A stretch of 7,856 nucleotides of DNA from JAICQQ01 sp965651135. Lineage in GTDB: Bacteria; Myxococcota_A; Polyangia; Polyangiales; Polyangiaceae. Every line of letters starts with the position of its first letter. Positions within the stretch are counted from its first letter, which is position 1. A model generated the notes under the pieces. It searched no databases, was not told the origin of the DNA, and saw only the letters and a list, made by a program, of their open reading frames with translations. The position numbers were made by a program, and so were the translations under genes. Below are positions 1-6,950 of the stretch, piece by piece. Location of the stretch: positions 1 through 7,856 of the forward strand of contig CBFGRJ010000352.1 in NCBI GenBank assembly GCA_965651135.1. The letters are read 5' to 3'.

Positions 1-109
1 CGCGAGCGCCAAGGACCTGTTCCTCGGCCTCCGCCAGTCGACTGAGCTGCCGTTCGAGCTGCTCGATGCGCCTCTGAAGCCTCAACACCTCGGACTGCAT
101 CTCAGTCAC
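1..109 (-). CDS. N-terminus of a coiled-coil protein (partial)
   Basis: The reverse strand reads a 36-codon open stretch from a GTG at 109 to the window edge. It begins VTEMQSEVLRLQRR and continues through IEQLERQLSRLAEAEEQV. Leu, Ile and Val recur at heptad-like spacing among Glu, Arg and Gln, which is the pattern of an amphipathic coiled coil. The GTG is preferred because a GAGG sits 5 nt before it; an in-frame ATG at 100 is the alternative start. The frame is open upstream to a stop at 218-220, but that part is rich in Cys, Pro and Arg and does not look coding. The rest of the protein lies outside the window, so its function cannot be given. Short N-terminal coiled coils like this precede sensor, kinase or filament-associated domains in many myxobacterial proteins, but that is only a possibility. 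The gene diverges from the glycosyltransferase at 402. Confidence 0.55.
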   Translation of the reverse strand, partial: MTEMQSEVLRLQRRIEQLERQLSRLAEAEEQVLGAR

Positions 110-401
110 GTCGGCCTCGCGTGCGGTCGCCTTCGGCCGGCAAAACCGCGAGATGGCGCACGGTTTTCCTAGAGCAATGCAAAGTCTGGCCGCCTCTCGT
201 AAGTCCCAAATGGCGCGCTATGACGCGCTGCAAGAGCATTGACCCATGCCGGGGCTCCCTTGAAAGTCCGGCGCCGGTCCCGGGTCGCACTTTGCCCCGA
301 TCGCTCGCCGTGGGCAAGGGCTGGCGAAGTGTCCCCGTGCGGTCGGGCCGCGCTCCTCGGCTGCTTGCCCTGCGCTTGGGAATCGACTAGCGCTTCCGCC
401 C
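110..401. other. Non-coding spacer between divergent genes
   Basis: About 290 bp separate the coiled-coil gene start from the glycosyltransferase start. Open frames here overlap each other, have no family resemblance and run into neighbouring genes in the wrong frame. Visible structure includes a perfect 10-bp palindrome at 268-277 (CCGGCGCCGG), a CCCGGG six-mer just after it, and a small inverted repeat at 213-228 with 5-bp arms (GCGCG/CGCGC) and a 6-nt loop. The 140-240 part is slightly richer in A and T than its surroundings and is the more likely site of promoters. I cannot pick a convincing -35/-10 pair on either strand. No RNA gene was recognised. Confidence 0.5.
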
Positions 402-1142
402 ATGTGGCAAGGTGCTCGAATTGCCGTAATCGTTCCAGCCTATTGCGAGGAGCGGCTGATTGGCCGCACGCTCTCGGGGATCCCCGCTTGGGTGGACCAT
501 ATCGTGGTGGTGGACGATGCGAGCACCGACCGAACCGCTCAGGTCGCCCGGCTAGCCACGACCCGGCCTATCCAGGTGATCCGCCACGGTGCGAATTCGG
601 GCGTCGGTGCCGCGATCACTACCGGCTATCTCAACGGGCTCGAGCACCGCGCAGACGTCCTGGCGGTCATGGCCGGCGACAACCAGATGCATCCAAGCGA
701 CCTAGCCAGCGTCGTGACGCCGGTGGCGAATCGACAAGCCGACTACGTCAAGGGTAACCGCTTCAGTCACACTGATCGCGCCAGGATGCCAGCGCTTCGT
801 CGGCTGGGCGGGAAGGCGCTCTCGGCCTTGACGCGTAGCGCCACGGGGCTGGACATCGACGATACGCAGTGCGGCTTTACGGCAATCAGTGCCAGAGCGC
901 TGCGTTTGCTGCCCCTCGCGGAGCTGTGGCCACGCTACGGCTACCCGAACGATCTCTTGGGCATGCTCGCAGCGCGTGGGCTCCGCGTCATGGAGGTCCC
1001 GGTGCGACCCGTCTATGCCGACGAGGTGAGCGGAGTCCGCCCATGGCACCTACTCAGCATCAGCTGGGTCATCGCACGTCGCTGGCAGCTCGAACGCAAA
1101 CGGCCGCTGGTCGAGCAGCCCGCCTGTGGAATAGAAGACTGA
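402..1142 (+). CDS. Family 2 glycosyltransferase (DPM1/WcaA-like)
   Basis: A 246-residue GT-A fold glycosyltransferase, probably moving a sugar from a nucleotide donor to a lipid-phosphate or glycan acceptor at the cytoplasmic face of the membrane. The N-terminal nucleotide-binding strand is IAVIVPAYCEE (residues 7-17), followed by VVVDDASTDRT (35-45) with the paired Asp38-Asp39. The metal-site region is MAGDNQMHP (90-98). It reads A-G-D where many GT2 enzymes have D-x-D; I recall this MAGDGQM-type variant from one GT2 subgroup. Further subgroup signatures are KGNRF (117-121), DTQCGFTAIS (154-163) and a downstream GYPNDLL. No transmembrane helix is present, and the protein ends soon after an Arg-rich segment, so it is shorter than GtrB-type transferases with C-terminal membrane helices. 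No good ribosome-binding site precedes the ATG, but the P-loop-like first strand starts at residue 7, which fits this start. Acceptor and pathway are unknown; no sugar-synthesis neighbours are in view. Confidence 0.85.
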   Translation: MWQGARIAVIVPAYCEERLIGRTLSGIPAWVDHIVVVDDASTDRTAQVARLATTRPIQVIRHGANSGVGAAITTGYLNGLEHRADVLAVMAGDNQMHPSDLASVVTPVANRQADYVKGNRFSHTDRARMPALRRLGGKALSALTRSATGLDIDDTQCGFTAISARALRLLPLAELWPRYGYPNDLLGMLAARGLRVMEVPVRPVYADEVSGVRPWHLLSISWVIARRWQLERKRPLVEQPACGIED

Positions 1143-1157
1143 TCCATCGCGATCCGT

Positions 1158-4100
1158 TCACGGTTCGCTGGATAGCGTGCCAGGTTCGGCGAAGATCTTT
1201 TTCGGTACGACCGCCTTCGGGTCGAACTCGCAGCGCATACTCCGGTACGAGACCTGCTTGTCGCCGGCTTCGTCGTACACGACGCGAAACGCCCAGGCGT
1301 GCTCCAGCTCACCAGGTAAGATCACTGCGTACATCCACGTGCGATCGTCTCGGTCATCCATGTCTACGGGCACCGCAGCCAGAGCTGCAATGCATGGGGC
1401 ATCCGCGGTACCGTGAAGCACCGCGTCGACACTGAGCAGCGTGCGAATCGGTTCGATGCGGTGGCTGATGAGGACCGGGTGGCGAGTGCCCGCTTGGTAC
1501 GGCACGACGACTCGGGGAGTGCCGGTCCGTTGGGCCTCCGTGCAGGCGACGGGCGGATCGGAGAGGTCGAGCTGCACCGGAACGGGAACCGCGGGTGCCG
1601 CCACCGGACCCGATGCCTGCACGGGGAACAAAGCAGCGCTGCGTGGTTGCCCGGAAGCTGCGAAGTTCACGACGTAGAACGCCGACCTACCGCCCGCATA
1701 GGTGATACCCGTCTGCTGGACCATGTCGAAATCCTTCGGGTTGGGCATACCGATCGTGAGCGAGTCGAAGCTCCAGTGACCGCCCGACCAGCGCGCCCTG
1801 GTCAGCGCAGCGCCGCGGGCCTGCAGTCGTACCGGAAGGTGCTCTCCATCCGCATGCACCATCTCGCTACGACCGGACACGGGGGAGTCGGGCCAGCGCA
1901 GGGGTGGGATCTCACTCACGGCCCGACCATCCAAGAAGTACGTCACTTGCTCGTCTCCAGCTTGATGGTGCGGACGCAAGTAGACCCCACCTACGCCGAT
2001 GGAGACGAGATCGGGTCTCGCCAGTTGGGTGCGCGACTTCTGGGCCACGTAGTCACCGCTCTGGAGCGCCAGTCGGCGATCGAGCGACGCGTGCTTGACC
2101 ACGTCTTCGAAGCGGTTGTCCCAAGCCAGCTCGAGCCCCACCATCCCGCGCTCGCCAGCGCGCGGGATGCGATAGCGAATGGCCGCCGCGCCTTCGATCT
2201 GGTCGAACAGCGCAAACGCAACCTGTTCCGGCTGCTGCGCTGGAGCAAACAACACGGCCTGGGTCACTTCTTGCCGTCGACCTCGTTTGCCGTGGTAGGC
2301 CCAAGCCGCAGCAGTATCGGGATCGCTTCCATGGATGTGCCAGGCGGTATTCCCAATGGCAGCCTCATGGGCCGAGGGCGGTTCGCTGACACCGAGCAGC
2401 AGGCTCCATTCGTTGTCGGCGAGCGTGCAGCTCAGCGGCGTGCGCACGCGCGGGTACAATAACCCCGTACTGAGGCTTTGAGGTGGGCCCGGTAATGTTT
2501 GGTCGGCGCGAGCCTGCCCTCGCCAACCGATTCGAGTCAGCTTTTCTCCAATGACACAACCCGCCACGCCACAGCGGATCTGGACATCGCACTCCTGCGT
2601 CTTTTCGCATAGCTCCACGGGCAAGGAGCCGATGGTTTGCCAGCTCACGCCACCATCCAAAGTTTCCCAGGCCTTGCCCGTGTCAGCCGCGAACGCAACG
2701 GCTCGCGTGCCATAGGCTCCAAGCGTGGTGCTTTCGCCGGGACCGGGTGTCAGCGACAGGACGCGACCATCGTCGTCCGTGACCGCCAAGGCCAATCCGT
2801 CACCTCGCTGGATCACCACCGACAGGGTGCCGTCTTCTGCAGCCTGCATGTCGAGAACTGCATCGGACGCTTTGCGTCTCTGATACCAACGAGTTTCGCT
2901 AGAAGAACGCGGTGGGCGAGCGGTGAGCTGCTCGATCTCCCGGGCCTGGAATGTCTCGCCCTGGTCGCTCGAGACGAACATCGTATAGTTGTCGCTCTTG
3001 GTGCGTTGGCCCACCAGGTACGCTACCCGGCCGTCCACGGAGTAGATCATAGCCATCGGTGGGCGAGCCAGGCCCGGCACGGCCGATAGCGCGAGCGCCT
3101 GTTTGGGTTGCGACGAGCTGACCCCCGAGCTCGACCCCGCCTCACCCACAGCCTGCTCGTCGCGCTTGTGATACACGCCGTGCGGTGCGCAGCCCCGCGA
3201 CGAATCCTGGGGCGAACAGATACCCGAAAGCACCAGCCGCGCATCGGCACCTACGGCCATGGCGAACTCGGCGAGCTTGGCGCGCAAAGTGAAGGCTTCG
3301 CGCTTGAAGCTCTTGCCGGAGTCGTTGCTCAGATAAAGGTCCATGGGCACGGCGACATCGTCCGGCTCCGCCTTGAAGCACGCGAGGTAAATGGTCGTTC
3401 CGAAGCCGGCCAAGCGCACCGCCTCGCACTTGCCGGACAGGGGCAACGGCCGCATCGTCAGCGGCTGACCCAACGCGCCAAAAAGCAAGGCCCAGCCATC
3501 GGGCCGCTCGTCATGGCGCACGACCTCCACGTACTGCGCCCCCAAGAACAGGGCACGGTGTTCGGCGAGCGCCGCGGCATCAGGGCCTCGCGGAGGCTTT
3601 ACGGTGAGCTTGTAGCCTTGGTCGACTGGCCCCGACGAACGCGGCTCGAACACGCTTTTGGAGCGCGGATCTACGTCGTACCAAGAGGTCGCCCCCAGAG
3701 CCACGATGCCAGCTTTGGGATCACGACCCAGGCCGAGAGCGCCCACCGTCGGCACGTCCACTCGGGCCCAAGTCTGCCCATGGTCTTTCGTCGCATACCA
3801 TGCCTCGGGGATGGACAAGGCAATGCCGGTACCAGCCGGTCCCAACTCCACGTCGACGAAGAACTGGCCCGGGTGCGGCACGCGGCTCCACGATTGCCCC
3901 GCATCGGTGGTCTGGATCAGCGCTCCGTCGAAGCGAATCCCGACCACGCTGGAGCCCTCGGCAGAGACCTGCGTCAATGGATCGACTGGAGGGCTCGAGC
4001 GCACGAACGGCCCCAATGGACTCTTCGCTTCATAGCCGGTACCGCTCTGTCCCACGAAAAGCCAGCGCTCGCCGGAAAGAGGCAGAATGGCAATGAGCGA

Positions 4101-4400
4101 CTCCGAAGCCAAATGCGAGGCAGCGGATAGCTGCTTGCGCTCGCTGTCGTACAGCCAGCGCTCGCCGCGTTCACCTGCGAAGAGCACGCTCTTCGAGGGC
4201 AGCGAAAGACGCGCAGTCAAAGAAGCTGGTTCGCGCGGGTGATAGTGCCACCGTGCGGGACTTTCGAAGCGCTGAGCTGTGTTACCAGCGGCGATCAAAC
4301 TAGAACGACGCTCCACGGGTTTTTGCTGGCCGGCGCATGCCGCACCCGCGCCCAGCGGAATGCAGGCAAGCGTGCACCAAAGCCGTAGTGTCGCGAACAT
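1158..4400 (-). CDS. Exported BNR/Asp-box beta-propeller protein
   Basis: A 1080-residue protein of unknown function. The N-terminus has the basic and hydrophobic pattern of a signal peptide (residues 1-21), ending in AGAAC at Cys22. This could be a loose lipobox or a signal peptidase I site near AGQQ, so it is exported but its anchoring is uncertain. Five Asp-box (BNR) motifs of the S/T-x-D-x-G-x-S/T-W/F type are visible: TTDAGQSW (164-171), TKDHGQTW (204-211), SNDSGKSF (358-365), SSDQGETF (477-484) and TLDGGVSW (580-587). They predict one or two beta-propellers over about residues 60-600. A Cys-rich patch follows, with Cys598, 604, 610 and 615. The C-terminal ~450 residues resemble no domain I know. 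Asp boxes occur in sialidases and in many non-enzymatic propellers; I see no sialidase Arg triad or RIP motif I can trust, so sialidase activity is not claimed. The start is the first Met, with only a weak AGG upstream. It lies 41 bp downstream of the phosphoesterase, probably co-transcribed, and converges on the glycosyltransferase. Confidence 0.8.
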   Translation of the reverse strand: MFATLRLWCTLACIPLGAGAACAGQQKPVERRSSLIAAGNTAQRFESPARWHYHPREPASLTARLSLPSKSVLFAGERGERWLYDSERKQLSAASHLASESLIAILPLSGERWLFVGQSGTGYEAKSPLGPFVRSSPPVDPLTQVSAEGSSVVGIRFDGALIQTTDAGQSWSRVPHPGQFFVDVELGPAGTGIALSIPEAWYATKDHGQTWARVDVPTVGALGLGRDPKAGIVALGATSWYDVDPRSKSVFEPRSSGPVDQGYKLTVKPPRGPDAAALAEHRALFLGAQYVEVVRHDERPDGWALLFGALGQPLTMRPLPLSGKCEAVRLAGFGTTIYLACFKAEPDDVAVPMDLYLSNDSGKSFKREAFTLRAKLAEFAMAVGADARLVLSGICSPQDSSRGCAPHGVYHKRDEQAVGEAGSSSGVSSSQPKQALALSAVPGLARPPMAMIYSVDGRVAYLVGQRTKSDNYTMFVSSDQGETFQAREIEQLTARPPRSSSETRWYQRRKASDAVLDMQAAEDGTLSVVIQRGDGLALAVTDDDGRVLSLTPGPGESTTLGAYGTRAVAFAADTGKAWETLDGGVSWQTIGSLPVELCEKTQECDVQIRCGVAGCVIGEKLTRIGWRGQARADQTLPGPPQSLSTGLLYPRVRTPLSCTLADNEWSLLLGVSEPPSAHEAAIGNTAWHIHGSDPDTAAAWAYHGKRGRRQEVTQAVLFAPAQQPEQVAFALFDQIEGAAAIRYRIPRAGERGMVGLELAWDNRFEDVVKHASLDRRLALQSGDYVAQKSRTQLARPDLVSIGVGGVYLRPHHQAGDEQVTYFLDGRAVSEIPPLRWPDSPVSGRSEMVHADGEHLPVRLQARGAALTRARWSGGHWSFDSLTIGMPNPKDFDMVQQTGITYAGGRSAFYVVNFAASGQPRSAALFPVQASGPVAAPAVPVPVQLDLSDPPVACTEAQRTGTPRVVVPYQAGTRHPVLISHRIEPIRTLLSVDAVLHGTADAPCIAALAAVPVDMDDRDDRTWMYAVILPGELEHAWAFRVVYDEAGDKQVSYRSMRCEFDPKAVVPKKIFAEPGTLSSEP

Positions 4401-4441
4401 GTGGGCCTAGTGTAGCCCATGCGCCGCGACCGCTCAGCGTT

Positions 4442-5626
4442 TCAGCTCCTGAGCACGAGAACTGCGATTTCCGGCCGAACGCCGAGCCTGATAGGTAGCC
4501 CCGTGGTACCCAGTCCCGCGCTCACGAACAGCCGCGATGCTCCGCGACGTGCCATGCCGCGTGAGCGCTGACCGGTAATACTGGCCACGTTGATTCGGTC
4601 ACCGAAAAGCGGCAACCCCACCTGCCCCCCGTGAGTATGACCACTCAGGACGAGTGCTACGCCGCGCTCGGAGGCTTGCTCGAAGAAATCGGGGTAGTGT
4701 GACAGCAGCAAAGAAAACGCGGCTTGGGGGCGGGATGCCAGAGCTCGGTCCAATTCTTCGGGTCGTTTCGGAGATGCATCCAACCCGGTGACGGCGATCG
4801 CCTGTCCTGCTCGCTCGATAGTGAGCGATTCGTTGCGTAGCACTTTCACCTGTTGCTCTTCGAGCAGACGGACCAAACGGTCGGGGTCCCACTGGTCGTG
4901 ATTGCCCAGCGTCACGATAACACCGTCTTTGGCGCGCAATCGCCCCAGCAACTGCGCCGCCTGGGCGTGAAACGATGTTCCACTGGTCAGCAAGTCTCCG
5001 GTAACGACTACCAAATCGGAGCGCGCGCGATTGGCCAACTCCACCCAGCGTTGCGCCGCCTCACCGTGGTCGACACTTCCAATGTGCAAGTCGGTCAAAT
5101 GGGTGATTTGATAGCCATTGAAGGGAGTAGGCAGGCCCGGCACGTCCACCACCGCACGCGTCACGCGAACCCAACGCCTGCAGACGAGCACGCCCCAAAC
5201 AGCCATCAAAAGCGCGCCCGCGTAACACGCCGCCCATACTTCGCGTGGCTCCCATTGGAGCACTGCTGTACTCTCGAAGCGCTTCGCAAGAGCCATCAGG
5301 GCCAGCGAACCCAGCACCAGCGGGACCGCGAGAATACCGTAGGCCCAGTTGATGAAGAGCAGCGCATCCCAATAGCGAGCCAGTCGTGGCCGAGGCTTAT
5401 CGGGCCAGTCACGAAGCAACAATCGAGCGGCCGTGGCGAGAAACAAGAGCGCCACGACGGGCACGCATAGGGCTGGTGGAAACCAAAGGCAGCCCACCCA
5501 AGCAGTCAGCACGTGAGCAGCTAGAGCCGCGACGACGAACCAGCGCTCGACGCTTCGCGTACGCCGCAGCCGTGCAAGCAGCCGATCGAGCTTCCTCCCT
5601 CGCCCGCGAGCATGGCTGCGAGTCAT
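4442..5626 (-). CDS. Membrane-anchored metallophosphoesterase (YkuE/YaeI-like)
   Basis: A 394-residue calcineurin-like phosphoesterase. After a basic N-terminus there are about four hydrophobic segments (near residues 29-50, 51-72, 88-113 and 130-149), then a metal-dependent hydrolase domain from about 170. Its dinuclear metal motifs are complete and in order: TDLHIG with Asp179 and His181, TGD with Asp211, GNHD (241-244), His310 in SHYPD, and SGHTHGGQ (328-335) with His330 and His332. The GHTHGGQVGLP stretch and overall order match the YkuE/YaeI group, which includes enzymes acting on UDP-diacylglucosamine or other membrane-linked phosphodiesters. The substrate here cannot be told from sequence. 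The start follows the thioredoxin stop by 21 bp and no clear ribosome-binding site is seen, so translation may be coupled. The 394-residue length is typical for versions with an N-terminal membrane domain. Confidence 0.88.
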   Translation of the reverse strand: MTRSHARGRGRKLDRLLARLRRTRSVERWFVVAALAAHVLTAWVGCLWFPPALCVPVVALLFLATAARLLLRDWPDKPRPRLARYWDALLFINWAYGILAVPLVLGSLALMALAKRFESTAVLQWEPREVWAACYAGALLMAVWGVLVCRRWVRVTRAVVDVPGLPTPFNGYQITHLTDLHIGSVDHGEAAQRWVELANRARSDLVVVTGDLLTSGTSFHAQAAQLLGRLRAKDGVIVTLGNHDQWDPDRLVRLLEEQQVKVLRNESLTIERAGQAIAVTGLDASPKRPEELDRALASRPQAAFSLLLSHYPDFFEQASERGVALVLSGHTHGGQVGLPLFGDRINVASITGQRSRGMARRGASRLFVSAGLGTTGLPIRLGVRPEIAVLVLRS

Positions 5627-5647
5627 GAGGAAGCGTCGATCTTCCGT

Positions 5648-5971
5648 TTACTCGCCCACGAGGGCGATCAGCTTTTGCTTGGTGGTAAGACCCACGTGTT
5701 GCGCGGCGCGCTCTCCCCCTTTGAACACCATGACCGTGGGCACACCCCTGACTCCATACTTGCCCGCCGTCATGGGTGAATCATCGATATCCAGCTTGCC
5801 CACCTTGACTTTGCCATCCAGCTCCTCAGCCACTTGGTCGACAATGGGTGCCAGAGCTTTGCATGGCCCACACCATGTGGCCGTGAAATCGACCAATACG
5901 GGCTGATCGGACTTCAGCACCTCCGAGTCGAAGTTGAGATCGTTGAAAACGTGAACCTTTTCAGATGCCAT
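5648..5971 (-). CDS. trxA: Thioredoxin
   Basis: A 107-residue single-domain thioredoxin, the usual length for the family. It is a cytoplasmic disulfide reductase recycled by thioredoxin reductase. The active site WCGPC lies at residues 33-37 (Cys34 and Cys37), with the buried acid Asp28 in VDFTATW, and the cis-proline Pro78 in GVRGVPTVMVF. Lys59 and the KLDIDD strand also fit. The frame is open for 84 more codons upstream to 6223, but that part is Pro/Arg/Gly/His-rich without thioredoxin similarity. The ATG at 5971 gives the canonical N-terminus and has a GGGGAG 9 nt upstream, so it is chosen. There is no signal peptide, so the protein should act in the cytoplasm. It is first of three minus-strand genes and diverges from trmH. 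The symbol is given by family; a chromosome may carry several trx paralogues. Confidence 0.93.
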   Translation of the reverse strand: MASEKVHVFNDLNFDSEVLKSDQPVLVDFTATWCGPCKALAPIVDQVAEELDGKVKVGKLDIDDSPMTAGKYGVRGVPTVMVFKGGERAAQHVGLTTKQKLIALVGE

Positions 5972-6022
5972 TGCAGGAAGCTCCCCGCCGAATCGGCGTG
6001 GTTTTGATGAATCAGTCCGTGG

Positions 6023-6050
6023 AACATAATGCCGATGGTCCGTTGCGCAA
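6023..6050 (-). promoter_or_regulatory. Candidate sigma-70-type promoter for the thioredoxin unit
   Basis: On the minus strand TTGCGC (6050-6045) and TATGTT (6028-6023) are separated by 16 nt, about 50 nt upstream of the thioredoxin ATG. The -10 matches the consensus at 4 of 6 positions and the -35 at 3 of 6. The same short AT-rich patch also reads CATAAT on the plus strand (6025-6030), with TTGATG (6004-6009) 15 nt before it. That may be a poorly spaced divergent promoter for trmH. Both are pattern matches only. Confidence 0.3.
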
Positions 6051-6089
6051 AGCCGGCCATGTCCCCCGGTTGGTGAAGCGCCGCGATTT

Positions 6090-6114
6090 CCCCGTTCGAG
6101 GGGCACCCCGGGTG
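6090..6114. repeat. Two adjacent small inverted repeats
   Basis: Perfect 4-bp arms CCCC (6090-6093) and GGGG (6100-6103) enclose GTTCGA. Immediately after, CACCC (6104-6108) and GGGTG (6110-6114) flank a single C. They lie between the candidate divergent promoter and the trmH start, so they could be operator half-sites or parts of the trmH leader. In a GC-rich genome such short repeats also arise by chance. Confidence 0.35.
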
Positions 6115-6132
6115 TGTGGCTGTGGTACAGGA

Positions 6133-6159
6133 CCGGACCGAGCCCTGACACTCGGCCGG
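6133..6159 (+). promoter_or_regulatory. Hairpin in the trmH leader
   Basis: CCGG (6133-6136) pairs with CCGG (6156-6159), and CCGAG (6138-6142) pairs with CTCGG (6151-6155). This gives nine base pairs, almost all G-C, with one bulged A at 6137 and the 8-nt loop CCCTGACA. It ends 42 nt before the trmH GTG. There is no following T run, so it is not a classical terminator. It could be a leader structure, an mRNA-stabilising hairpin or a protein-binding site. Confidence 0.45.
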
Positions 6160-6201
6160 AGCACGTCCCGGCAGCCAGTGGGAGCGACTTGACGAGGTAC
6201 G

Positions 6202-6909
6202 GTGCGCAGAGAAGGTGAAACAATATTCGAGCCCAAGGGAACGCGAACCTACGCCTTGGCGGTTCAGCAGGGCTGGACGAGCCAGGGGCTGATCGCGACG
6301 CTCGAACCCCTACTCAGCGAAGCCAGGTGCAAGCGCTTGTGGACGGTCGTCGAAGCGCGCCTCGACTCCGTCACCGTAATCATGGATGCACCGCACGATC
6401 CGCACAATGGCGCGGCGATCTTGCGGACTTGCGATGCTCTGGGCGTGCAACGGGTCCACGTGGTCCCGCGCGAGGAGAAATTCCTGGCATCGCGTGCCGT
6501 GACGAAAGGCTCTGAACAATGGGTCGATGTCATCCATCACGCCTCGCCGTCACACGCGATCGCCGCACTTCGCGCCGCTGGGTTCACGCTGGTGGGCAGC
6601 CACCCGCAAGGCCAGCTGCTACCCACGGAGCTCGCCACGATACCCCGACTCGCTTTGCTGGTGGGCAATGAACACGATGGGATCCGCGAAGCGCTCGTAC
6701 AAGCCATCGACACCACGGTTCGCATCCCCATGCGAGGTTTCGTCGAAAGCTTGAACGTCAGCGTTTCGGCGGCGGTCCTTTTGGCACACGCGACGGAACA
6801 GCGTGCCGGCGACATCCCCGAACACGAACGGCCCCAGCTTTACGCTCGCTGGCTAATCGAGTCGGTGCCGCGCGCCGGCGAGATCCTCGCGGCACTGCCC
6901 GCGCGCTAG
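6202..6909 (+). CDS. trmH: TrmH-type tRNA ribose 2'-O-methyltransferase (SPOUT)
   Basis: A 235-residue SPOUT-family methyltransferase that probably transfers a methyl group from S-adenosylmethionine to the 2'-OH of a tRNA guanosine (position 18 in TrmH). Motif 1 is DAPHDPHNGAAILRTCDALG (62-81), with Asn69 and Arg75 aligning to Asn35 and the catalytic Arg41 of Thermus TrmH. Gly103, Glu105 and the Trp107-Val108 pair correspond to the conserved GxxxWV region. Motif 2 is LLVGNEHDGI (152-161) with Glu157. Motif 3 is IPMRGFVESLNVSVSAA (175-191), the knot strand and helix that bind the cofactor. The GTG start has GAGG 4 nt upstream (6194-6197). The N-terminus is about 34 residues longer than in Thermus or E. 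coli TrmH, and the C-terminal tail has an LYARWL-like helix as in TrmH. A related SpoU enzyme acting on another tRNA or rRNA site is the main alternative. It diverges from the thioredoxin gene. Confidence 0.88.
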   Translation: MRREGETIFEPKGTRTYALAVQQGWTSQGLIATLEPLLSEARCKRLWTVVEARLDSVTVIMDAPHDPHNGAAILRTCDALGVQRVHVVPREEKFLASRAVTKGSEQWVDVIHHASPSHAIAALRAAGFTLVGSHPQGQLLPTELATIPRLALLVGNEHDGIREALVQAIDTTVRIPMRGFVESLNVSVSAAVLLAHATEQRAGDIPEHERPQLYARWLIESVPRAGEILAALPAR

Positions 6910-6950
6910 CCTCCGCAGCGCCACCACAGGCCAGCGGGCCAACCAAGACG

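Noticed and set aside
239..757. 172-codon plus-strand frame overlapping the glycosyltransferase start
   Set aside because: It is Arg/Pro/Ser-rich without motifs. The overlapping frame holds the complete GT2 signatures.
1413..2462. 349-codon plus-strand open frame opposite the BNR gene
   Set aside because: It is antisense to a coherent exported protein with Asp-box motifs. Its translation is Arg/His-rich with no domain pattern, typical of a GC-rich shadow frame.
3108..4130. 340-codon plus-strand open frame opposite the BNR gene
   Set aside because: Same reasoning: Arg/Gly/His-rich with no family signature, lying across three Asp boxes on the real strand.
4362..4400. Early lipobox (TLAC, Cys13) in the BNR signal peptide
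   Set aside because: It falls too early, inside the hydrophobic core. Cys22 is the better but still weak candidate.
1158..4400. Sialidase call for the BNR protein
   Set aside because: Asp boxes alone do not make a sialidase. The catalytic Arg triad and RIP motif were not seen.
4853..5470. 205-codon plus-strand open frame opposite the phosphoesterase
   Set aside because: It lies over the metal-binding motifs and membrane helices of a clearly recognised gene. The composition is not protein-like.
6086..6108. TTCGA-loop hairpin resembling a tRNA T-arm
   Set aside because: The stem is only 4 bp, and no acceptor, D-arm or anticodon arm can be drawn around it on either strand.
5972..6223. 84-codon in-frame N-terminal extension of thioredoxin
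   Set aside because: Thioredoxin begins canonically at 5971 with its own ribosome-binding site. The extension is Gly/Pro/Arg/His-rich and covers the promoter region.
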